A stretch of 64,000 nt of DNA, taken from the NCBI GenBank assembly GCA_951640195.1, contig OX621164.1, forward strand, positions 3,734,510 to 3,798,509, read 5' to 3'. Shown here piece after piece: positions 32,901 to 43,887 of this stretch. This stretch comes from Porpolomopsis calyptriformis. Its lineage: Eukaryota; Basidiomycota; Agaricomycetes; Agaricales; Hygrophoraceae. A program made the position numbers and the translations under genes. The number at the start of each line of letters is the position of its first letter. Position 1 is the stretch's first letter. The notes beneath the pieces are model-generated. The model had not been told where the DNA came from. It made no database searches and worked only from the letters and a program-made list of their open reading frames with translations.

Positions 32901-35366
32901 GGTTGTCCATAGCTGGTAGGGAATTCAGCACCTCAGAAGAATGAGAAGATAACGAGGATGGGTATGCAACTGGAGATGATGGTAAACATCCACTTGCTTG
33001 ATCACTTGAATCCCAGTGTGGAAGAAGGTGGTCATTGAGGAGAACCGGTTCCTGGTTATTGAACATAGAGAAAAAATCGGCCTGCAACCTATAGCCTCTA
33101 TCCCTCCAGATACTCCAGTGCTTGCCCAATACAAGCATTCCATTGGTGTCAAAGGTCCACGTGTTTGGAATGATATCAGCTTGATCCTCGGAGCAAACCA
33201 ACATAGCTGATTCGTAGTCATCAAAAGGCCGCTCATCAACGCTTGTTGCTAATGCTTCTTCACCCCCATTCCCATTTAGCTCAACCTCTGGAAGTTGGAT
33301 TTCAGGTAGAGACCTTCTGGAAGGCTGAGGTGGTAGGTTGATTACAATGGAATCATCATCGTTGTCATCATTGTCATTGTCATTGTCATCATCATTGTGA
33401 TTGTTGTCGTCATTGCTGGCATTGCCATCCTTGTCGTGACTATCCAGAAGATGGCCTAGTTGATTAATATAGGTAGCCTCTTTAGATTGATTATCACAGG
33501 TAATCGGAATGAGATAATACTCACACTTCATACGAGCAGTTGCAAGCGCAAGTGCTATTACCTCAAAACGCTTGAATTTTAAAAGCCCAGCCTTCATATC
33601 ATTCACAACCTCAGAATTGGGTTCCATGGAATACCGAAGCAGGGTCTGAGTCTTGTTCCAGAAGTCATATGATTTTTGTACAGTTTGAAGCGCAGTGAGA
33701 AATATTCTCTCTCGCATCGCATGAACACATTGCAATTTGGGTGCAAGTGGGTGTTGGTTAATGTCTGTGGAATACATCCAACCATTATCAAAGATTTCTT
33801 GGCAAAGCGATGCCATCCAGGAACCAGTGTCGGCCTCACTCTGTTGAAATATGTATATGAATATGCTTCTTCTGTATAGAAACGAGATTTTCACCGTATT
33901 CCAATTCGGTTCGATTACTTGGGGACCTCGCTCATCCAACTCACTACCCAGGATCCACCCAAACACATTAGCAATAGCCCTCCAATAGTAGTTGCCATTC
34001 CACTCCGTCCAATCTGAGTACATATTGGTTTCGAGTGGAGCTCCATGGCTAAAAACAAGAACCTTCTCCTGCTGGTAATCAAATAAAGCTAGCCTTTGGG
34101 TTGCAGAAGATTGCCATGATAGTGGAGGGAAAAATAACACAGGCTTTTTCGGGATAGCAACGTGAGGTGGAAGAAGGAGAGTTTTATGGATTTCGGTAGA
34201 CAGGATGTCTTCTTCTTCTCTTATTACCCTGCTCACCGTTTCCGAGTCTAGATAGTAGGAATATCTCTGAGATGGCATCTGGGGTTGAATGGACATATAC
34301 CATGATTTCAAAAGGTAAATTTCTATGACCGCGTGATCCAGGTGGTTTCCAGGCTTAGCAGATCCCAATGATTGACAAGCTGAAGCCCATATCCTTGGAT
34401 CTGCTAGCTTCGTGTCTAATATCCTTAATGAGTCTAATCACCACCAATAATATAAGAACATACCTATAAAAAGCTCTTGCTCAGATCGTGGTAGATTCAA
34501 TCGAATGGCATTTTTTGCTAGTAAATGAGAATGAGCGCTGTCACTTTCACTGGATCCAATGAAATCTGATCCGTTATTGCTAGCTGGCGACGATGATCGG
34601 CTTGTTGAGCTTCTAAAAGTTTAGTATTTAACCTAACATTTCGAATGATAGATTTATTCACCGGTGTCTGGTTTCAAATCGCGAGTTGTTCCTTCTAATA
34701 TCCACCGAAGGCTCTGAAGGAGAGCTATAATCACTAAACCTAACCAGTATTAATACGCAAGTATCTTATGATTTCTCTTAAAATACATACCATGCTTTCG
34801 CCACCTGGAAAATAAATAAATGTAAGTTATTATTGTCATAGGTTAATTGAGACATACAGCGTCATTATCCTTTCTACTTATTGCGTTTTGGACCCTTGAA
34901 GGACCTGGCTGGGGACCTAAGGGAGCCAATGGAGGTATCGATATATATTGCTGATCCGAATTCTGGATGTTAAGATGATTTAGGCTAATTAACGTTGTCT
35001 GTAATAATGTGAGCACTTTAACCTTGAAAACAGATATACACTTACTGAGTATACTGGCTTTTTGTTGATTAATATATGTTTTTTGGAAGGCATATGTTTT
35101 TCTCCTAGCATCGGTATTGGCATTGGCATCTTCTCTGCACAAGGCATATTCAGGATATTACGTATATCACTATCATCTGAACCACTAGAAGTCGAATCCC
35201 CTTCCTGGTTTATTATGGTTTTATTAGCCTCGTAATGATTTAATTGTGTGAATCGAATTAGATACATAACTACTAGGGATAGGCTTACCTTGGCTAGTGA
35301 GGACATAGCTATGATCCTATCTATATCACTGTCATAATCTGCACCTTCATTTGCCTGGTTTGCCAT
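29999..35366 (-). CDS. Very large protein of unrecognised family, spliced
   Basis: Probable start at ATG 35366 (MANQANEGADYDSDIDRII). Several short exons lead into a 2.8-kb exon (34368-31615), then a 47-bp intron (ending TGCCAG) that joins LLDVASEK to AQDYMSSDPIIWIKSS and continues to the stop at 29999. An upstream intron joins SEQELFI to DTKLADPRIWASACQS. The total is about 1,600 residues. Visible parts: an Asp/Asn-rich acidic spacer; RYPLSALPHTHFGQMGQGSG and YVFFPRMIRKDPGTHRM in the centre; CDDCDAV...TSCDHW, a possible zinc site; and a basic C-terminus with three copies of a TRSKAKAAQKDEG-like unit ending in an acidic tail. I recall related giant proteins in other agaricomycetes but no assigned function. 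It is divergent from the BAH-PHD gene, with a 129 bp shared promoter. Confidence 0.8.
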
Positions 35367-35495
35367 ATTGGAGGTTAAGATCGAGAGCTATGTTTGTGCA
35401 ATAGTCGAGACAAAGTGTATCTACATTCACGTGACATATATATAGCTGTGGGAATATAATACGAATAATCAACATTGGTCCGTAGATTTATTATT
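35367..35495. promoter_or_regulatory. Short divergent promoter region
   Basis: 129 bp between the start codons of the large - strand gene and the BAH-PHD gene. It contains a TATATATA tract near 35438 and CACGTGA at 35430. Both genes must be driven from here, which suggests joint expression. Confidence 0.5.
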
Positions 35496-36861
35496 ATGGC
35501 ACCTACAACCGAGGAAAAACAATGGAAATCTGCAAAAGTCGTAGAATACCTCGAGGTTCCTAATCCAAATGATGGTGAGATATCACCTATGCCTTGTTCT
35601 ATTTGTTCCGAATCAAAACTTTATAGGCTCTCCTTGCAAATTCGTTAAGAATGACTTGTAAGTGTTTATCGATAATGCTTGAATAGTAGTCATTTGATTA
35701 TTTCCCTCAAACACAGCTGCCTCATCCGTCACCTTGGCCTCCATGCAAAGGAAGAAAATAATATTATAATGGACGACTACTGGAAAGGTTTGATCCTACA
35801 AATAAGAAAAACTACTAAGGTGATACACCTGCTCAAGCTACCCTACCCAATGTTGACAATGTGCTTTAGAACAAGTATCTTGCTAAGGTTTCATGGATGT
35901 ATACAGCCAAGCAGTTGTTGGAGAGAAGTGATGTTAAGGCTGATACTAAAAGGTTGCATCTCAAAACCTACTCCTTCTCCTGTCACTCTATGTTCTTCTT
36001 ACTCTTGACAGGTATATAAACACATTTGGAAAGCAAGAGCTGTGTGGCTCTGATTCTACAGATATCATTGATGCGCAAGCCTTGGAAGGTGAGGGTTATT
36101 ATATCGAGAAGCAGATATAAAAGAATGAACTGAACTGAACTGAAAATTAAACTGTAGATACAATCGACATTGTTATTATTAAAAATCAGATTGAAGATCA
36201 ACCTCCAGTAACCGCGTATTACATGCGGTAAGCTTGACGATAATACCAACCCATCTATTATACTAAAATTTCTATTAGATACTTCTGGGATGGGCATAGG
36301 CAGGCATTGAAGGTGCATTCATTGAACTAAACATATACCCTGTAGTAATCTATTGGGTGGTAGGGCGAGCCAGAAATATGTGGCGCAACTCACTGTTATT
36401 CACTTTGGTCCCCCGATACAGAGGAACAACGCTACTGCTGGTCCTGCAAAAGATGGTCCCATCTTACTTGCCTAGGAACCCCTGCCAACATTACCCAGCA
36501 GCAGTATCTTAACAATCTCTATGCTATAGAGAAGTTTGCCGACACCCCAAAAATTATACTTCAAGTTGCTTTCCAACCCACAGCTAGGGGAGGTCTCACT
36601 TATTTTACAGCCGGAAATATTAGGATCGTGAACAAGGCTAGAAAGTTGCTTTCTTCACAGGAACGCAGTGTCGTCCAAGCCTCTGGATGGATAGCTGCTC
36701 ACCTCATTGAGGAGTCTCGGTTAAATATGATAGACACTGACTGGGAAAACTGGCTTGAGGCAGAATTCGGCATAGATAACACAGACTCTTATGAGCCATT
36801 AGTCGTTACAGACCAAACATACTATACTTGCCCTCGGTGTAGCTCAGATTTGCTTATTTGA
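35496..36861 (+). CDS. BAH-PHD chromatin reader-like protein, about 8-9 exons
   Basis: Starts MAPTTEEKQWKSAKVVEYLE. Splicing of 45-65 bp introns gives a continuous ~330-residue protein. The N-terminal segment (SPCKFVKNDF, then CLIRHLGLHAKE) may be a zinc-finger-like lead. The next part (YLAKVSWMYTAKQLLERS, then KQELCGSDSTDIIDAQALED) has the W-x-Y and EL-x-x-S-D-x-x-D signature of a BAH domain. After PPVTAYYMRYFWDGHRQ comes a PHD-type set: ICGATHC, YCWSCKRWSHLTC and, at the end, YYTCPRCSSDL. About 110 residues separate the HxxC and the final CxxC, far more than in a normal PHD finger. BAH-PHD proteins read histone marks in fungi (for example the H3K27me reader EPR-1 in Neurospora). The neighbouring sirtuin is co-directional. 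Confidence 0.7.
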
Positions 36862-36933
36862 TACCTTACCATTCTTCTAGCTTATCTAATACCTACTATC
36901 CTTCACCGTGTTACTGCTAAAAACTCAGCTATT

Positions 36934-38084
36934 ATGTTCCCCTCCACTATAAAACAAAGTGCAACAGATCTAATGGATGGAATACTGAAAGCAAAGAGAA
37001 TCGTCGTGCTCTGTGGTAAATCGACCCATCATCATGTTTCATTCAAATACTTACCTACTCTCTAGGAGCAGGAATATCCGTGGCTGCAGGTATTCCATGT
37101 TTTAGAGGACCAGACGGCTTATATACTGGCAACGCACTATCTGGATTTACCGGAGTCAACCTGACTGATCTGCTTACTAGCTCATCCCTCGTAGTGAGAA
37201 ATATATGTTCAAGTGAGGATTAGTTGACCAAGTTAATGTTCTAGACCCAAAAGCAACAATCACTGCATTGTCAGCTCATTGCCACCCTTGCTGAGAAAGC
37301 GGCGATCGCACAACCCACTGCCTTCCACCATTTCCTTCGTGCTCTAGACCTCCAAGGAGTGTTACTCCGTGTTTACACTCAAAATATCGATGGTTTGGAG
37401 CTCAAGGCTGGGTTACATATGTCCTCAGAAATTCACCCCAGTGATGGACCAGCCCGATGCATTCCATTGCATGGATCCCTAGAGGAACTACGATGCCCTG
37501 GCTGCTCCTCCATTTTTATCCTCGAACCATACTACCCCTCTTTGAAAGAGGGCCAACTACCAGAATGCACTGAATGTCAAATCAATATGGAAAAGAGGGT
37601 AGAGCAGGGCAAACGCAGAACGACTGTGCCTCGACTCCGACCCAATATCATTCTTTACGGAGAACCACATCCTCGAGGAGAAGAAATAGCAAACGTGCAG
37701 CAAAATGATCTTGGGTTAACTACCACCCCCAGTCGCCAACTAGATCTTCTCCTTGTGGTTGGCACTAGCTTGAAAGTGAAGGGTACTACTGACTTTATCA
37801 AGCAGTCCGCTAGAATCTTAGCAAAAAATTCCCCCAAATCCAGTTTACAAGCATCGCCTCAAGTTATATATCTCAATAATACCTTTACAAACACAGCTAC
37901 GTGGGCTGGTATATTCGACGCTTGGATAGACATGGACTGTGAAGAGTTTGCACGGTTGGCATTGAAAAGGATGGAGGAGATGATTGCGTCAGGTGAAATG
38001 CTCGAAAGCAACCACACTCAGGTTCAGGTTCTCTATGGAGACAGAAAGCTTAACTACAGACCATCATGGAGGTTATGGTCTTGA
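36934..38084 (+). CDS. Sirtuin, Hst3/Hst4-like NAD-dependent deacetylase, 3 exons
   Basis: Starts MFPSTIKQSATDLMDGILK at 36934. Introns at about 37015-37064 and 37194-37244 give a protein of about 350 residues. All catalytic landmarks are present: GAGISVAAGIPCFRGPDGLY (NAD binding), YTQNIDGLE, catalytic His in PLHGSLEELRC, the zinc set CPGC...CTEC, RPNIILYGEPHPRGEE, and LLLVVGTSLKVKGT. The GTSLKVxG and LYGExHPxG forms are typical of fungal Hst3/Hst4, which deacetylate histone H3 Lys56. It lies 72 bp downstream of the BAH-PHD gene on the same strand, which suggests linked function in chromatin. The family call is firm; the H3K56 substrate is inference. Confidence 0.9.
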
Positions 38085-38618
38085 TAAAATTACTGAATTA
38101 GCATCTATTACGCTGCATGCATGTCGCATCAAACTTTCCACAAATATTAATCAACTTGTATTGCTGCATTCCAAGCTAGTTACTATATAAGTCTACTACA
38201 TACGATTTGTGCTAAACCTGTGTAGACATGTTGAGCTGTGTGCAGGTGTAAATTAGCAAGTTCACATGCGCCACTCCCATCCCATTTTGGTATGCAAATG
38301 TGATGTCACGCATAACATATCAAGTTGCTTTGATACTGTATTGATTAACTCCCAGCTATCTTGTCTGTGTATGCGTGAATATCAACTAGCTGTTATGTAC
38401 TTATGAAGTGATGTGCTATGAAGTGATGTGTGAGGAGCCTAAGTAGTGATCAAGAGCTGTGACTCACACACGAAACTACTTCCAGCACCACAATGGCTAT
38501 ACGCATGCGATTGAATGAATGCTTATTTTTTCACCACATCTAGATAAATTTTATGCTGATTATCTTGTTTTCATGCAGTTATCCACCCACCCCCAAATGT
38601 AACTACCCTTGGAACCAA
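38085..38618. other. Intergenic, right edge of the AT-rich island
   Basis: No gene seen. It contains short imperfect repeats (GAAGTGATGTG twice at 38405-38430) and a small stem (AAGTAGT...ACTACTT, 38438-38480). The right border of the island that truncates the P-loop gene should lie here, but no target-site duplication or terminal repeat matching 27763-27830 was found. Confidence 0.5.
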
Positions 38619-39703
38619 ATGATGTGTTCTTCTCGATGCTTGGATGCGGATAATAATCGGTGGTCGAACGATCGCTCTCCTGTTCCACCAAGCGACACCA
38701 TCTGGCTCTTTGAGGAAATCAGCCACCCTTTCACACAACCTGACTTGACCCTCAAATTGAACCAGCAAAAGCAGATCATTTTACATGCTTTTTGCAAAAG
38801 CAGAAACAAACATCGACACTACACTCTCCCTCTATCGACCACACTTCAGATCGCTCTTCTTGACCTTGAATACTGGGCGAATGTTGCTAACCCTCATCCC
38901 AGTGCAAATCGTATCACACGTTACCTGGAAAGGCTCAGGTCTGATCTCTGGGTTGAGTTATCACAAAACCATGGCAGCTTTGGCTCTAGCTTCCAACCTA
39001 AAACGACAATACCGTGGGCAGTTAGAATGAATCACTTTTTTGGCCACTCTTTCTTCGGCAGACGGGAGTACCTTCAGAAATGCAAGGCAAATGGGTGGAC
39101 TCCATACACCCATGAAGACCCAACCTTATACCGTAAGAGGCAGCTTCTGCATACACAAGCTTCCCTTATCTCATCATGCTTTCCAATTCAAACTACATAG
39201 AATGGCATACTTTATTCGAAACCCATACAAACTGGCTAAGCAGGGGGTTCCAGCTATGTCTCCAGCAGCTAGAATCACACACGAAACCTCCCCGGTTTGA
39301 CAGAGGGCACTCTGTGACCTGTGCGCTTGCTTTGTTCCTTGGAGTTAACGGTGAGAGTAAATGAAATCAACATCTTGGCTTAGGGATGCTCTAATGCTAT
39401 ATGCTTCTCTTTGCTACTGGCATCAATGAAAATACAGCCCAACAGTGGGCTAACGATGTTCAGGAGAAGAATATCAACCCAGATTCCCATGGATACGGTG
39501 TAAATACATCATCACCTACCCATGAGGCTGATCTTGGGTAGGTCTGTAAGACACACATGGTTCACATTCACTCATTGTGATCATTTAGTATTTCACAGCT
39601 AGCAATGAATCTTTCAGCTGATAATGATCAGCCAGTGGGATCCCATGGTGCATTTCATTCAGATGAATTTACCAAGCTGATACTGATCCAAGATCCAAGC
39701 TGA
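38619..39703 (+). CDS. Paralogue A of an unnamed domain family, 4 exons
   Basis: Likely start at MMCSSRCLDADNNRW (38619). The core reads LLDLEYWANVANPH, RITRYLERLRSDLWVEL, PWAVRMNHFFGHSFFGRREY and YTHEDPTLY. A phase-1 intron (about 39130-39199) follows and joins to QWHTLFETHTNWLSRGFQ. Two more introns lead to a stop TGA at 39701. The WAVR...H.FGHS..GR..Y...C and DP..Y signatures recur in the genes at 40191 (JmjC fusion) and 44638 (-), with the intron at the same place and phase. No catalytic motif is recognised. The conserved His, Arg and Trp residues could mark a binding domain. Confidence 0.65.
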
Positions 39704-40190
39704 GATAGAGGGGGGGCAGCCTCAATTCTCCGATAACAGTGTTACCATTCCTCCACGATTCGAAAGGAAGATGAAGACGAAGATGAAGACGAAGATGATA
39801 ATGAAAGTTTCTTGATGTTTTTTGTTTTTTTACATGCGAACAGCAGCTGCAAGTTACCATGGGACTTACAGATCATTGTAGCCACCTTTCCTCAGCGGTA
39901 TACCTCACACCTCCACAATCTGTATCCTTCACTTCAATAAATTATAATGAGGATGATGGTTTTCACCGTAATATTTATAACTCCTTCAACCAGATGAAGG
40001 AGTAGTGGAATGAATCAAATGGCAAAGAAAATGTCAGGGCTTCTTTGTCACCCTCAAACTTGAGAATACGGCATTCATTTATAGCACATGATCTAATCCA
40101 AGTCCTGGATAGAATCATATCGTCTTTGTAGCTTTCAAACTCTTTAATCGAATAAATACCCACGTGACCCCCACACATACGTTCATTATC
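39704..40190. other. Intergenic, low-complexity
   Basis: 39760-39805 is a GAAGATGAAGACGAA run. No open frame with support was seen between paralogue A and the JmjC gene. Confidence 0.5.
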
Positions 40191-42870
40191 ATGGCCACCC
40201 AACCGATAGCCAACAAAGAAGGAGAGCTATTTGATGATGAGGCTTTATGGCCAGCCAAGACATCCACCCTCTTGAATAAACCGTCCAATTTCTGGCGCTT
40301 CTCAGAATTATCAACCCAAACAACATTCAAGCTCTTTTTCTACCACAACAACTCACTGCGATCTCGCGAAATACACATCCATTACCGCTCTATCCTTGCT
40401 TTCCTTGACCTGAGTCATCGCCACAGCTGCCTTGAAGCAGAGAACCAGGTACGACATGCAGGACGAATCAAACAGTACCTCCAGAACCTCTGTTTGGCCG
40501 TGCAGCATGAGTTGTGGTTTGAGGATCGTAAACTGCTCACTCAAGCATCATTGCGATTGAAGACGGTGAAGCAATGGGCCGTCAGAGTCTACCATTCATT
40601 TGGACACTCTCAAACAGGTCGCCAACTCTATGCCGATCGTTGCAAAAACGAGAACCGTCTGCCTTATGAAGATGACGATCCGACTCAATATGGTGAGTAA
40701 TCTTATCAATATTGGGTGCAACAGCTGATATTAAATCGCTCACTGAAGATTGGAAGAGTCACATATCCAGGGTCGTGTCATTTGGGAACGAGATGCTTGC
40801 GACCGACACTTGGTCAGACTCTCCAGCGACGGCTGGCACTTCAAGCGATGCCGCTCAAGAGAAATCTGACTCGCTGCAATATCTTATTGCGATCGGATTC
40901 ATCAACCATCCCAATGAACTGGGCCAAGGAGTGAGCGCCGCTAGTCTTCCCCAAAAACGATCTTTGTCCGATGATGAAGAACCCACGAGTCGAAAAAAAC
41001 ATCAACCAGCTACGATATCTGGTATGTGAAGTTATTCGCATCGCATCATCCTTATGAAGAAGAAGATAACGCATAACATCAGCACCCCTCACCCAGAATA
41101 AGCACGACTACTTTACTTCGTTGAGGGGAGTGAACTTTCCCCAGGACGCATCCTCGATTCAATGGGCCAATGGGTCGCAAACCGTACTTCCATGGGTTCA
41201 CGTTCCGGGCCATCAAAATGCAGTCCGTCCATCATTTTGTGCTCGTTCTTGATCAGCTAACTGAAGCTTTGTTAAGGACGCTAAATTAGTTGAGGTGCTT
41301 GCCAAATCACCTGATGGTTCATCTGCAACCCATTCGATAAACAACTGGGACTTGGATGAAACTAACTATGTCGTTATCCCACCAAGAGAACCTTCCCAAC
41401 CACTTCATGCCATCGATGAAGCCGTGCGACTCCATCTCGCTAATCAGCGATGCATTATATTACAGGGTCAACATCTTGAAGGTCCGGAGACGTTTTGTAA
41501 GGAGGAGATCGAGGCAGCAAGGGGTCCATTAAGCCAGCCAGTTCAGTGGCATGGTACGTAAAATCCATCTCTACGATTACTGTGGTTTAATATTGTATAG
41601 ACGCAAGATTGCGTGCAGTCGGTAGGTCCAAGAAGGAGTCAGATGGCATCATCCACAGCCACTCTTCCCTGGGGGAGTTTATCGAGGCATCTGAGGATGT
41701 AGACATCTGTGGAAATATCCTGGATGCCCCTTCACTGAGAAATGCCGCCCCCTCTATTATATGGTAAGAGTGCTGAGAGCTTGTACATTGGCTTATTTCA
41801 ACAAGTAACCTTAACAGTCGAATAAGTGACGAAGCACTCGCATTCCAGCTCACAAAACATGAATCATTCGCGAAGTTTTGGAAGCACCCTCCAAAGGACA
41901 AGTCGAAGCATCACAAGATGCCGAATACTCGACAAGAACTAGCCCTTCCAGGGCCACAGGTTATTCGGATGTGCACCTGGCAAATGATGCAGTGGAACCT
42001 GCTGACGCATGCTGGCTTCGTAACATTCCCCCACAAGGATGCTAACGGCTTGTGTACCTGGATCTATGCGCACGCCGGGATAAAAATTTGGGCCATTATT
42101 CGACCTAGATACACAAAAAGTCACAACTCCCGGAACAAGTTGCGCAGCCTGCACAAGGATATTTGCTTCAGTCAACTACACCAACTGAATCAACATGCTC
42201 AGATTTTCACGACGTTTCTTTCTGCAGGGGAGATTCTGTAAGTTTTTATATTATTAACGCTCTAAAAATTGATTACTCATGCTCATATATTGATTCTATG
42301 TGTCAGAATTATGCCTCCTGGCATTTGGCATGCCGTATACACCCCCACGCCAAGCTATTGTTCGGGAGGTCACTTTTATACCTATGAGACGCTTCACCTC
42401 ACTGAACAATCGCGGGACTTCGACCATATGCATGGTCATTTTTCAACAAATGCAAATCACCACGTCTCAAGGTTGCTTTCTCGCATGGTTTTAGCGCTTC
42501 CACATGTCGCCAAAAGTCGAAGTGAGCACGTGAATGAATGATATCCCCTCATTTTTGTTTAAAAGCTAGCTTTCCAGAAATATATCGACGGCCATTCTTG
42601 GCGCTGGCCAGAATGATTCTCAAATCGAATGAGTACCTTTTGCCGGGTGAGCAGAAAAGGCCAGACCTTCCGATGACCGAGTGGGATGTCCTTTTTCAGG
42701 AGGAAGAAGGAGAAATCAACGAGGCCCAGAAACAGATCAAGGCGATACTAGAAAGGGCAGGAATCAGCCTGACAGCTATGGAGTCAGAAGTACTCGTCAG
42801 TGGAGAGCATTGGATGGCGCTCAGTGAAGAAAAATGTTTATCCACCGAACTTTTTCTTCCACCGCCATAG
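40191..42870 (+). CDS. JmjC-domain dioxygenase with N-terminal paralogue-B domain, spliced
   Basis: Starts MATQPIANKEGELFDDEALW. The first exon carries the unnamed domain (FLDLSHRHS, RIKQYLQNLC, QWAVRVYHSFGHSQTGRQ, YEDDDPTQY). The conserved phase-1 intron is followed by DIKSLTEDWKSHISRVVSFG and a disordered basic linker (QKRSLSDDEEPTSRKKH). The C-terminal half is a JmjC fold: HxD in FVTFPHKDANG, then WIYAHAGIKIWAIIRP, LSAGEILIMPPGIWHAVYTP with the distal His, and CSGGHFYTYETLHL. JmjC enzymes are Fe(II)/2-oxoglutarate hydroxylases or histone demethylases; the metal ligands look intact. A C-terminal helical segment (FPEIYRRPFLALARMILKSN) ends at TAG 42868. The gene is spliced by introns of about 30-60 bp. 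Substrate unknown. Confidence 0.8.
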
Positions 42871-43872
42871 GGACAGTTTCTATTCATTATCTATTGATGT
42901 GCTGCTATCATATGCCTGTACTTTGTTACAGTTTTACAATCGATACAATTGAGTTGGACTTTGATGCTCATGTCTCACGTGAAAAAAAAAAAAAAACATA
43001 CATGAATACATACATTACCTTGCCTGCGATGAAACCAATTACAACCTCATGTAACCTAGTAGATATGCCGAACACAATCTGCTTTATTTACATATACAGA
43101 AAGGTGGCAGCTTCTGGACTCCCTATCCCTTAGGGAGATAGAGCCCCACGTTGTACTTGCGGTTAGTGTTTGGCCCAGCAGATGCGCTACACCCTTGAAG
43201 CTATTATCTCCCTCGGTTCACCCGTGTGGTTGAATGGTTGGGTCGCATTGGTTGGCTGGGTGGGTTGCGCGCAGCTAACTCAGCCTCTGTCTCTCGTAAT
43301 AGAGCTGCCTTCATTTTCTTCTTTTTATTCCGCTTCCACTTGTTTTGTTTGTAGTTTTTCCCTCGTTCAACCTGTGCTGTTGAAGTGGGAGAGAAATAAG
43401 AATAAGAATAAGTTAATAAATCAATACGCAATAAATAAATTCACGTTGAGTAGCCTGCCTACTTGGAGGTTCCGAGGTTCGTACCATGGCCACACGTGTA
43501 GATGATTGTCTGCTATACAGTAGTCAAAGGATGCTAAGTTATCGAGCGGCTGAATGAACTAACTTGTTTGGCTGCACGATGCATGTTGGCAACGGAGCCC
43601 TAAGCCTCTGTTCGATTTCGCCTGCGAATGAAGAAGAAATCTCCTCTGTGGCTGATCATCATCATCAGTCTAGATATTTGATATCTGGTGTGGCATGAGA
43701 CCCATAGATCCCATTCACGTACCAGCTTTTGAGGTAGAATGTGCCAATGCGACATCCAATGGTGATTTATCCACATGTGTTGGGTCGATACTTATATCGA
43801 ACTCAGGGATCTTGACTGTGGCTGATCGTTTAGTCAGGATATCTGATGTAGCATGAGAGCGATGGATCCCAT
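42871..43872. other. Gene-free stretch
   Basis: Contains an A-run after CACGTG (42976-42996), a G/T-rich patch (43205-43270) and an AATAAG/AATAAATA patch (43396-43440). A direct repeat pair lies at 43648-43728 and 43817-43887. No gene seen. Confidence 0.5.
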
Positions 43873-43887
43873 TCACACACCAGCTTG
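43648..43887. repeat. Direct repeat pair of about 70-80 bp
   Basis: TGTGGCTGATC, GATATCTG, GCATGAGA and ATCCCATTCAC...CCAGCTT occur in the same order at 43648-43728 and at 43817-43887. The second copy overlaps the last codons and stop of the - strand gene ending at 43873. Confidence 0.7.

Noticed and set aside
31576..34368. Treating the 930- and 524-codon frames as two separate genes
   Set aside because: A 47-bp GT-AG intron with a CTAAT branch motif joins them in frame.
27763..38300. 9-bp inverted match (ACCAAAATG at 27769, CATTTTGGT near 38283) as terminal repeats of the AT-rich island
   Set aside because: Too short, and it does not extend; expected by chance over this length.
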